This document shows, piece by piece, positions 31,498-40,527 of a stretch of 64,000 nucleotides of DNA (position 1 is the stretch's first letter; every line of letters begins with the position of its first letter). The position numbers and the translations under genes are program-made. Source of the stretch: Chaetoceros tenuissimus. Lineage: Eukaryota > Bacillariophyta > Thalassiosirophyceae > Chaetocerotales > Chaetocerotaceae. The notes under the pieces were generated by a model. That model was given only the letters and a program-made list of their open reading frames with translations, was not told the DNA's origin and did not search any database. Location of the stretch: positions 868,001 to 932,000 of the forward strand of contig BLLK01000029.1 in the NCBI GenBank assembly GCA_021927905.1. Reading direction: 5' to 3'.

Positions 31498-31796
31498 ACC
31501 TTTCTTCCAAATCTGCAATAAAATCTATTAATTTTATGTCTACTTCACCTCTTATCTTACCCTCGCATGCAATTATCAGGCCGCAAGAAGCAGCTGGCGT
31601 AACGCAACCACCTGCAACAGCGTCTTTTGATAGTTACAAGCACTCTTATTCCACTTATCTTGGGGCCATGCTCCCCATACGGGATCACACCTGGGTTAGT
31701 TTTCACATTGTATCACAATGAGGGTCCGCAAATAACTTAAATATCAAGTCATTTTCGGCACACTCACATGCGTTGTCTTCACTTAGATCCAAGTCT
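31498..31796. other. Right flank of DIRS-like element
   Basis: No gene is seen. A short hairpin, CATTGT-atc-ACAATG, lies near 31,707-31,721 and could be part of the element's terminus, but this is only a suggestion. Confidence 0.3.
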
Positions 31797-32596
31797 TCAC
31801 GGATAATTGCTAGCTCGGGCCATACAGAGGTAGGGACTACTTTCCATTTTAGTAGTAAGAGCTGGTCCATTCTCCATAGGGTCATTCAAAAGCTTTGCAA
31901 CAACTTCCTTTGTTTGATTGTAACATGCAAGCATACCTACGTTCATACTCATTCCATGAAGGATATTAGGCATTAATCCCTTGTACAAAGCACCAACTCC
32001 CTCTTCTTTTGTTGTTCTAATTAGAGCATCAAAAACATTTTTGTAATTTCTTCTGTCTTCTGGTGCAGCCATGGAATCACTTTGCAATCTAACAAGTGCA
32101 ATATCAAAAGGTGTTCCGATGCAAACTGCAAAACTTCCACTCGCCATACCCGACAAAGTCTTGACTGCAAAAGAGATTGGCTTTCCATTGTTGCATTGAA
32201 CAAGTTTGTCAGAGAAGGTACGATGAAGACCAAAACAAGTTTGTCAGAGAAGGTACAATGAAGACCAATACATGCAGTACCATATACTAATTGACAACCA
32301 ATAGCAGCATCTACTCCCTTGTATACAGATCCAATTCCTTCTTTCTTCACCATAATTGATAAAATGGATCCAAAGCCAGGTTCTGGCTTACCAGGATTTA
32401 ATTGACCATACAATTGCATGCAAACCTATCATATATAAACAGAGTCAAAGTTAGATATCTTGTTGCTTTAGAAGGAGAAACATTTAAACGAACCCAAATA
32501 TTTTTCAAAATGATGACTTACCTTTGCAAGGTCCATAAGACGAATCACACAACTAGCAAAGGTTGCAGCAATCTCTTTTAAATTGTAAACATTCAT
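31797..32596 (-). pseudogene. Truncated mitochondrial carrier (oxoglutarate/malate-like) pseudogene
   Basis: A short exon (32596-32522; ATG, ending LMDLAK) is followed by a 96-bp GTAAGT intron and a second exon from 32425. The text resembles the 2-oxoglutarate/malate carrier: VCMQLYGQLNPGKPEPGFGS, then GMASGSFAVCIGTPFDIALVRLQ, then RRNYKNVFDALIRTTKEEGVGALYKG. Two of the three carrier repeats remain; the third is missing. A 35-bp tandem duplication (32200-32269) shifts the frame in the middle, and the first repeat's PxDxxK signature has lost its Pro. The gene ends in unrelated residues beside the DIRS-like element. Confidence 0.7.
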
Positions 32597-34540
32597 ACAT
32601 AAATACTCTCAGAAAATAGGAAGTGAATTTGGTTTTTCCCTATATATGATATTGCTAACGAAATTCGCCATTTTAGCACGATGAGTTGTTTTGGTGTCAG
32701 TTTCAGTGTTGATGATACACATGGCTATGTATCTGCTCACAGAGCTGACTAAACCATATACCCAGTACCTCACAGAAGAGCTTGATGAATTAAGGAATGA
32801 TTTTGAAGAGAGACCTGTGGAATTTGTAGGTCATTCCATTGAATACTTAAACAGTGAAAATGAGGCTATAAATGGGAGGATTGAAAAAGAACACTCATCT
32901 GCTTACAATGAAATGGTATGTATCACTCAAAATAAGAATTGATTAAAGTCCACCCCAATGGTATTCTAATGGCATTGGGCCTATCAGATGGCATAAGTGT
33001 TGTATGTATTTTCTAGCTATCAGATCAAGTTGGATCTACTCCTCAAGTTTGGCGATACATTTCATAGACTGTATAAATTGCTCTATAGAATCTTCAAAAT
33101 CCATCTGAGTTCCACATCTCTTAATGCATATTGTTTCAACAATGTTAAGTGAAGGATTTTGAGCTATCAAATGTATTCATATCACATTATATGGCATATT
33201 CATTCTCATCCCCAAAAAATAGCAACCCCATGACTGGACATCATTGGAAACATATGTATTGAAAGTATAGGTGATCTCATCAAATACATACATGAAAACA
33301 AAAATTTTTTGCACACATATCCTGGATATGTATAGAAGATAGAAAACGTAATTGGAATCACTCAAATGTAACAAACAAAAAGAAGGATGATAGTATCTTA
33401 TAATTAAAAGCTATCCTGAAAGATGTTAGATATGTTGTTGGATATATTTTGGAAGAGTTCTTTGGAATCCTGAGAATAATGAGGCTCCTCATACGGTTGT
33501 CATCAATAGTGTAGCTATATTAGTAAATGAGTGTTACATCAGTTCTTAAAAAATGTTAAAAAGATGTGAATTCATGAAGATGAAGCTTTGCGCTTTTTCT
33601 TTCTTGATCTGGTAATGAGAATTTAGACAAACATTGATGTGAAGTATTGGATTTGGTACATAATAGAGTGTCTGTGGCATAGTGGGTTATCACTATTGTA
33701 TTGGGTCACAGATAGAGGATCAACAGCTCAAGGCTGGTTGAAGCTGTGGATCAGGTGCAGATCACAGACGCACTTTTAGATGATACTTTAACTACAGATT
33801 GAACAAGGCTCCAATAACAATTACACTATCAATATAAGCTCTAGCTGTATTTCAAGTTTATTACAGCAGAATTCACATAGTTTATCAGACTCAGTGAGAG
33901 TTGTTGTTGTTGTGTTTGATAAGGAGGAGCTGGAAAAGATTAGATTGAACCTTCAAGAAGAAGAAATCTCCATCTGTCAGGATGCATGCTTTAATTGTGT
34001 TTTCAGGCATAGGAGTTGGTTAGAAACCAAAAAAAATACTTAGGTACAGTTTCTGACAGTGTAATTATTGTCTGAATATTGCTTAACTAATAGATGGATC
34101 CGAAGGTATTACTGGCACGCAAAGGCTTTGAAGTGAAAACTTGTCCATGAGTGGTGAGGATGAAGAGCTAGCAATAGCAATTGAGGGTGGATTTTAGTCT
34201 ACAAGCCCTGCCCTTTGGGCACTAACAAGGGGTGTTTAGGTTTGAAGTAACCGCCGCGTTTAGTACGTGTGTAGCCTTAGCTAGGCAAAAGAGGTAGGCC
34301 TGATCAACCTACAAGGGAAGGGATTAATTGTTTGCTTGTCACATGTGTTATCACATGATTCCCATGATACGAGCTATGGGTTCAAGTCCCTGTCATCCTC
34401 CTCTCACCTGGAGAATTCTCACCATTCTCACATATAACAATCCACTTTTGTAGTGGTTACTTTACCAGTTGTGGTATAGGTACGAAAATAGCTCTTGGCT
34501 TTATGAAGTGGGATGAGCCTACGTAGTTTAGCAGATACCC
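32597..34540. other. Long spacer without supported genes
   Basis: About 1.9 kb of AT-rich DNA has only short frames. One of 83 codons (32691-32942) has a charged helical stretch but no recognised match. A tRNA-like B-box, GGTTCAAGTCC, at 34,379-34,389 suggests a decayed pol III-type element, without a convincing A-box. Confidence 0.4.
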
Positions 34541-34544
34541 TCGC

Positions 34545-35130
34545 CCCACAAGAGTTCTTTTCGATAATGGCTCAGAATTCAAACTGGACTTTTTACAATT
34601 ACTAAAGGATTACGGAATCAAAGCAGTCATCACTTCAGTAAAAACCCACAGTCAAACGCTATTCTGGAAAGAGTTCATCAAGTCATTCGAACCAAAGACC
34701 TAAAAAAAAAATCGTGTTTGATGCATTTGAACCTTCGAGTCAAATCCTCGCACAGGTTGCATTTGCAATTAGGGCTTCACATCATAGAATCTTGAATGCC
34801 AGCCCAGCACAATTGGTCCACCAGAGAGACATGATTTTCAATATAGCACATTACGCTGATTGGGCAGCACTAACTATCAAAAAACAAAAACAAATTGACG
34901 AAGATACACAAAAACACAATACACATCGAATATCATATGATTACGAAGTGGGAGATAAGGTACTGATAAAACCAGATGGAGTACAAAGAAAGTATGAATG
35001 GGAATGTGAAGGACCATATAGCATTACACAAATATATACAAATGGCACAGTACGAATCCAACGAAATGCATTTACCGAAAGAATTAACACACGTCGCCTC
35101 ATACCCTTTGTGGAACCAAAAAACAAATAG
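34545..35130 (+). mobile_element. Fragment of LTR retrotransposon integrase (Ty3/Gypsy-like)
   Basis: The region resembles the end of a retroelement integrase: a core piece around VLFDNGSEF, then SPAQLVHQRDMIFN and a C-terminal segment EGPYSITQIYTNGTVRI like the GPY/F module. Nothing else of the element is seen here. It is a broken, old fragment. Confidence 0.6.
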
Positions 35131-35171
35131 AAATAAACTTATAACATTCATTGCTTGAATTAGTTATACCC

Positions 35172-35439
35172 TTTGCGAACGCATACGACAACTTACTTGT
35201 AAACTAATAAGATATCGCTATGAATAGGTGGTAACACACTTGTTATTACTAGATAGATTCTAAACTATAAGAAAACCAAAAGCTCCAATAAAGGTGAAAA
35301 CATAAAGATACCGAGAACCCGAAGCCTACTTGAGAGTGAGAACACTATAGTGATGAGACAGACCTTCGCTTTAACCCATACAGCGATACGATAGCACCTA
35401 AAACAGGCCGCAAAACAGGACCACACCAATATTTAATCA
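35172..35439. repeat. Solo LTR related to the CoDi element at 54-61 kb
   Basis: The 268 bases align along most of their length with the 282-bp LTRs at 54020 and 60702, sharing for example ACTTGTTATTACTAGATAG and the end CCAATATTTAATCA. It is more diverged than those two are from each other and stands alone, as expected for a solo LTR left by recombination or for an old remnant. Confidence 0.75.
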
Positions 35440-35686
35440 GGAAAACTCCAGCACTTTTGCTTCCAAATTGAAATCTTCTTTTCTATTTCTAAGAGGAAAA
35501 AAAAATAAACGGGCATGCTACCACATTTTCATTAGTATCTATTTATATGTTATATAATTTTATTTTGAAGTTTCAATTCAAAAACCAGAATGGCCTTTTT
35601 CTTATAATGCTCCAATTTCCATTTTCATTCATGTGTAGTTATTGTTGTACAATATTGGCCTATTCACATTTTAGTACTTTCTAGTT

Positions 35687-36991
35687 TTACACCACTGTTT
35701 GATTGTGAGGGTAAAACCAGTTAATAATCATTTTGTTCAAATCATTTTTTGCATGTCTTCCATCATCATTAACCGTGTAAAAAGCAGAAAGTTGGTAGGT
35801 TTCAAACAAGTCCAAATAAGGTACGCCAAGCTCCTTCATTAACGATTTTTGTTTGTAATGAAGTTCTCGTGCCCTTGATTGGCTTAAATATCGAGTACTG
35901 TCAAGACAGTTCTGATAATCATAACCAGCATTGGTGCAATTGACACGATGCATGTGAAGAGCTGACGGAGATTTCCAAAAAACTCTCCTCCCAGGGTACT
36001 TTTCCCTAAGTCTTGTTATTAAGTATCTGCAAGAGTTCAAATGATCTTTAAAGCTTTCTCCTTGGATATTGTCATTTGTTAAAATATCCCATGCTGCTGA
36101 GCCCAGTACAATATGAACATTTTGACCGTATTGTACCATTTTCTTCTTATGTTGTTTTCTGAACATTGATGCTACCAATTCAATTTTTTCCATATTCAAT
36201 TCTGATCTAATATTTCTAGCAAAGAATAAATTCGGCCTAAAAAATTTCTTATTGTCGGAATTCCAAACAAGTTGATACAATGTGGAGTCTCCAAAAAATA
36301 TAACCATCGGCAATTGTCCAAAATCAGGCAAGGATGGAGGCTGGAATTGTTTTAATGTTGGTTCGGGGACATTGAAAGCTGAGCCACTTAGATTTGAAGA
36401 GCCAGAGTTTTTCCATCGCTCTTTTGTAGGTTACGGCAAGAATCCTATCCCACAAGTATACTCAAAGTAAACCTCCAGCCTACCTGTCCCATTTAGATTT
36501 CTAGGAGTTGGATTCATCGGAGTTGTACTGAAAGTTAAACCATACTTTCCATTTCCAAAGTCTTCGATGATTGCAACAGCTGTTGGAGGAGATCCTTCCT
36601 CCAAATTGCCATCTGAATACGTTATATACATCTCATCTCCACCTTGATTTTTTTCTCGGCCTAAATGATCAATAGTTTGAAGCAACCAAGTGCTATTGGA
36701 AATACTTATTTTTACCTGAGCTGTCGGCGGGCAGTGTAAAAGGGGAGAAGTATCATTTTTTCCAGGGATAATGGTTTCGTTAAGTTTCGTGAGTAATGAT
36801 ATAAAAGGTTGTTCTTTTGGAATGAAAAGTTCATGATTCGATGGCTCTTTTGGGGATTTTACCCCTTTTGCAGTCATTTCCAGATTGCTAATAAAATGTT
36901 TTGTATTCGCGATAACAAATAATGCACCAAGGATCAGGGACGAACTTACTATGTTCGTACGAAAAGAGTTTTTTTTCTTAGCTTTCGACAT
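35687..36991 (-). pseudogene. SGNH/GDSL-like membrane-anchored protein split by one in-frame stop
   Basis: From the ATG at 36991 the frame runs for 435 codons to 35687 with a single TAA at 36433-36431. The text on both sides is in the same frame and reads naturally across it (FEYTCGIGFLP before, PTKERWKNSG after). An N-terminal hydrophobic segment (about residues 15-28) looks like a type II anchor. After the stop, MVIFFGDSTLYQLVW is a GDS block like that of SGNH or PC-esterase (NXPE-type) proteins, followed by HIVLGSAAWD and a C-terminal YLDLFETYQLS. A recent nonsense mutation, a sequencing error or an unseen intron could explain the stop. One candidate 94-bp intron that removes the stop gives the wrong frame. 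Confidence 0.6.
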
Positions 36992-37160
36992 TGCGCGAGG
37001 ATGGTTCAAAATATTATTTGTACATTGTTGAATTACAAGTACAAAAGCCAATTAATTCTAGTTTTATATGTATTTTATTGTTTTGTGTTTGTCTTGATAA
37101 AATTGTTATCACATCACATTTTTGAAGTTTGGAGTCAAAAGACCCTCCCTGTGTCACTTG

Positions 37161-37269
37161 TCAGGCAAATTATATGGTCATTTTGCCACGTCACGGACAC
37201 ATGTCACCACCCACTCCTCTTCCTCCTCTCTCACTTCCCTCGTTTTTTTCCAAATTTCATTAGAGTGTC
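37161..37269 (+). repeat. Left terminal inverted repeat, 109 bp
   Basis: It begins TCAGGCAAATTATATGG and ends TTAGAGTGTC. Its reverse complement lies at 40112-40220 with one difference near the inner end. Confidence 0.9.
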
Positions 37270-37431
37270 TGTTCTGTGTAATTGAACGCGAACGAGTTTT
37301 GAATTATCGCCAACCTTCAACAGCAATACCAAAAAGATATGTTTTTCATGGTTTATTAACCCTTTTTCACAAGTGCACAGCACCTTTGTATCTATACTAA
37401 TATTTCTCCACCTTTATTTCTCCTCATAAAG

Positions 37432-39010
37432 ATGACTAATGTCGAAGACAGTGATGATGATCCAACAAACAAACCGTATTTAGAACCAGATCAGTTCATC
37501 TATAGATTCAACCCAACCGAGGAAAGTAAACGCCTTCTTACATTAGACAAGTTCAATCAATTTGTGAAAGAAAAAAAAATCAAAACTCTAGATCAAATAT
37601 TCCGCATTCAAAATAACTATGACATTGTTATTAACCTTGGCTGTGAATACAATCCGGATTTTCCTAAAGATGAGGACAACCAGATCAAAGGGGCTATCGA
37701 TTGCTATAAAAAAGTATTGAAAGGTAAGTTTTGTTTGTTTAATATTACATTACTTTCTGCACTAATATTTTATTGTTATACAGAGCAAGATGAGCGTGAG
37801 CATCTAAAGAGTGTTGCTCAAAATAACTCTAAAAACCAGCAAAAGAAACCGCACCAGCAAACCAAAAAGAAATCAAAACAAACAAAAAAGACCTCTAAAC
37901 GCAAGACACTCAGGGCACCATCAAAGGCATCTCAAGATTCATTATCACCAAGAAGAAAGTCGGCTCGGCTTTCTGCAAGGGAAAAAGCTTGTGATCATCA
38001 GGAATCAATGCCTAGCGATAATCATAATACAACTGCTGAGAACCAAGCTTCAGACGCTGATTATCAAACTAAAGAAGTTGATAATCAAAACAATTTGCCT
38101 GCGACTCTGCCTGTTACACAAATTCAAGTTGTGCAAACACAACAACCATTGCTTGCTGGCAATCAAAATGATCATGCTGATAATCAAATTGATCACGCTG
38201 ATAATCAAGATCAGCATCAACTTGTTCCACCGTATCAACTTAGTAAGTCATCATTCAAGTGTGATTTCCAATGTTTCATCTTGATTATCATATTTACCAT
38301 GTTTTTCACAACACACAGGAGCATTACTTGAATCTGACGATGAAAGTTATGGCTACATCGAAAACTATAACGATCCATCTCCTTCAACACAACTGAGATT
38401 GCGTCCATATGTAGCCAAAATGATGGTGAAACATGGTTTTATTTCGGACGAATCGTACACACAGAATTTTTCTGAAGAAATTATGGAAGAGTATACTTCT
38501 ATATTCAAAACTAAGTATGAGAAATATGTGCGTGGGAAAAGGTTGAAGGCTTTAGTAAATGCGGGGGCTTTAGTAAATGCGGGTGGTGGTAATGACAGTG
38601 ATTTAGTAAATGCGGGGGCTTTAGTAAATGCGGGTGGTGGTAATGACAGTGATTTAGTAAATGCGGGGGCTTTAGTAAATGCGGGTTGTGGTAATGACAG
38701 TGAAGATGATGAATCCGATAGCGGCAAATTGGATGATAACGATAGTGAAGCAGAGTATCAAGTTGATGACGAGCATTCCGAGAATCAAGTTGAGCAATCT
38801 GATAATCAAGTTGATGGTCCTGATAATCAAGTTGATGGTCCTGATAATCAAGTTGTGGAATTTGATAATCAAGTTGTGGATTCTGATAATCAAGTCGAAG
38901 TTCCTGAAACTCAAGATGAGAATTCCGATAATAATGACGAAGACTCCAACAATAATGATGTGCATGCCAGTAATCGAGATGAAGATTCTGTTTCATCAGA
39001 ATCCGATTGA
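37432..39010 (+). CDS. Unknown repeat-rich protein of TIR element, three exons
   Basis: Exons are 37432-37723, 37784-38242 and 38319-39010, with introns of 60 and 76 bp (GTAAGT donors), giving 480 residues. The N-terminal 95 residues look globular (DQFIYRFNPTEESKRLL, LDKFNQFVKEKKIKTLDQIF) but are not recognised. A Lys-rich basic region follows, suited to nucleic-acid binding. Exon 3 has a globular part (LRLRPYVAKMMVKHGF), three copies of a 17-residue repeat (LVNAGALVNAGGGNDSD) and a 7-residue repeat (DNQVDGP type), then an acidic tail. The last 100 bp overlap the 3' end of the convergent minus-strand gene. It is presumably an accessory protein of the transposon. Confidence 0.55.
38552..38704 (+). 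repeat. 51-bp tandem repeat, three copies
   Basis: Copies are 38552-38602, 38603-38653 and 38654-38704, nearly identical. Each encodes 17 residues (LVNAGALVNAGGGNDSD) in the plus-strand gene. High identity implies recent slippage or expansion. Confidence 0.9.
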
Positions 39011-39846
39011 TTAACAAGACTTTTAATTTGATTTTCAACTTCATCAGATAGATTATCAGAAGCATATGTCAGATCCTCAGGATCGACTGGAAGATGATTT
39101 TGATGACAAAGACTAGCACCTTTGTGTTTCTTGATGTACCATTTATTATCAGTTTTATCACAAAATATGGAGAAAGCAAAATTGCATGTACAGTCCTTGG
39201 AGATAGCTCGTTTAGATTTTGTACGGTTGATCTGCTCTTGAAATCTACCATTAGATAATCTGGATGATTGTATGGGTTTGGATGAGGCTAGAGTGTTGTA
39301 AGAGGAACTACTTTTTCCTTTTGTACTAGTGCGTTGGTGTTCTTTTTGATGAATTGTTCCTTCTGCTTGGAGTTTGCCGTCTGTGAAGTTTTTGGAAACC
39401 TTACATTGGGCTCTGACACGCGTAAAGGCACAGTTACAGCGTATGAGATGGGAATAAGTTTTTGAAGTTTGTTTATTGAAGTGAAGGTGATGGCCGTGTA
39501 GTATAGCTTTTTCGTAGAGAAATTTTTTAACACTTTCCATAATTTGGTCATTGGTACCATGAAACCCTTCTAGACAGAATGCTGCAGTTGGCGGGTACTG
39601 AAGATCATGAAGGAGTATAGAATCAACTTTTGGATCGTTAAAAGTGTCCTTGCTTATACATTGAAGAATATCAATATTATGTTTTGGAGACCCAGTAGAG
39701 GTAGAGATTACAGTAGCAGAAGGAAATAGTTTATCTTTAGCAAAATGCCAATGCGAGGACTCCAAAAGTATCTTTCCTGTCCATGTAGAGGATCTGTCAA
39801 TTGCATTGACTAGGTTGTGAATGGAATTAGAGATGTTAGAGCTCAT
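38911..39846 (-). CDS. FAR1/MULE-type zinc DNA-binding-like protein of TIR element
   Basis: This 311-residue frame starts at an ATG at 39846. Around residues 150-165 it has IRCNCAF followed by a Cys. Near residues 220-250 it has CTCNFAFSIFCDK, WYIKK and LCHQNH. Spaced Cys followed by H-x2-H with a WYIKK-like strand is the pattern of WRKY-GCM1-related DNA-binding modules at the N-terminus of Mutator-like transposases. The catalytic part is absent. A Ser/Lys-rich linker lies between the two Cys groups, and the C-terminus is Ser/Leu-rich. The 3' end overlaps the convergent gene by 100 bp. It could bind the TIRs or the 9-mer array. The assignment is by pattern, not by a strong match. Confidence 0.55.
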   Translation of the reverse strand: MSSNISNSIHNLVNAIDRSSTWTGKILLESSHWHFAKDKLFPSATVISTSTGSPKHNIDILQCISKDTFNDPKVDSILLHDLQYPPTAAFCLEGFHGTNDQIMESVKKFLYEKAILHGHHLHFNKQTSKTYSHLIRCNCAFTRVRAQCKVSKNFTDGKLQAEGTIHQKEHQRTSTKGKSSSSYNTLASSKPIQSSRLSNGRFQEQINRTKSKRAISKDCTCNFAFSIFCDKTDNKWYIKKHKGASLCHQNHLPVDPEDLTYASDNLSDEVENQIKSLVNQSDSDETESSSRLLACTSLLLESSSLLSEFSS

Positions 39847-40111
39847 TTGATGCTAATTGGAAATAAGTGAATACATGGAACAGTATTTGAAATAATGTAA
39901 ACAACGAGTAATATTTTGAAAGAGGTTGAAAATTGATGATTATCTAGTAACCGTTACATGTATCAATGTAAATTCAAATAAAAAGGAATTGATTATCAAA
40001 GTTAAATTTGTTGATTATCAGAATCATAAAATTGATACTCAAACTAATTGATTCAAGCACTTCAAACGTGGCAGATTTTTAGCAAAGACGTGGCACAGCA
40101 AAACTAGTTAG

Positions 40112-40220
40112 GACACTCTAATGGAATTTGGAAAAAAACGAGGGAAGTGAGAGAGGAGGAAGAGGAGTGGGTGGTGACATGTGTCCGTGACGTGGCAAAA
40201 TGACCATATAATTTGCCTGA
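40112..40220 (-). repeat. Right terminal inverted repeat, 109 bp
   Basis: It is the inverted partner of 37161-37269, ending GCCTGA on the plus strand. Beyond 40220 the sequence no longer matches the left flank. Confidence 0.9.
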
Positions 40221-40527
40221 TCTTATTTCAAAACTAATAGAGTGGTGGCATAGGTTTCCGATCCCACTAGAGATCTGAAGAAATTCAACAAGACTCAAAT
40301 GACCTGGATTTGGATCCGACCGATTTAGCTCCATCTTCCGACTAGCTAAATCTCCTAGCGCCATCATGTTGATCACATGAAATAGATCGAGCGAGAACCC
40401 GAAAAAAAGTGAGAGGCTTCACTTCTTCTTGAATACAATCAAAAGATATGTTTCTTTGAGAGCTTTACATCTCCCTCTTGAAGTAAATACTGTAATAACC
40501 TCTATAATTTTGAATTATATAAAGAAT

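Larger units (their letters stand above)
38058..40020. promoter_or_regulatory. Array of TGATWATCA motifs at 21-22 bp pitch
   Basis: I count 12 exact copies of this near-palindromic 9-mer: 38058, 38079, 38178, 38199, 38282, 38800, 38821, 38842, 38863, 38884, 39990 and 40012. Neighbours within clusters are 21 bp apart (22 for the last pair), two helical turns. The copy at 38282 is in an intron and the last two are in noncoding DNA near the right TIR, so the coding repeat alone does not explain them. A role as binding sites for the element's own protein is inferred. Confidence 0.55.
37161..40220. mobile_element. TIR element, 3.06 kb, with two convergent genes (MULE-like candidate)
   Basis: Two 109-bp terminal inverted repeats with one mismatch (37161-37269 and 40112-40220) enclose a three-exon plus-strand gene and a single-exon minus-strand gene. 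The minus-strand protein carries a Cys/His module like the DNA-binding domain of Mutator-like transposases, and long TIRs also fit that superfamily. No DDE catalytic domain is seen inside, so the element may be non-autonomous or use an unknown enzyme. No target-site duplication was found at the ends as drawn. Nearly identical TIRs suggest recent activity or conversion. Confidence 0.7.

Noticed and set aside
32691-32942. 83-codon plus-strand gene
   Set aside because: No ATG at the start of the frame, no similarity seen, and it lies in decayed DNA.
34340-34400. Possible tRNA gene (B-box GGTTCAAGTCC, CCC in a loop-like position)
   Set aside because: The A-box is not convincing and neither the acceptor nor the anticodon stem pairs; at most a pol III relic.
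38511-39065. Long minus-strand frame rich in His, Tyr and Leu
   Set aside because: It is the antisense shadow of the tandem repeats in the plus-strand gene.
37153-40228. Target-site duplication for the TIR element
   Set aside because: The 8-10 bases outside each TIR do not match under the MULE, hAT or Harbinger rules I tried.
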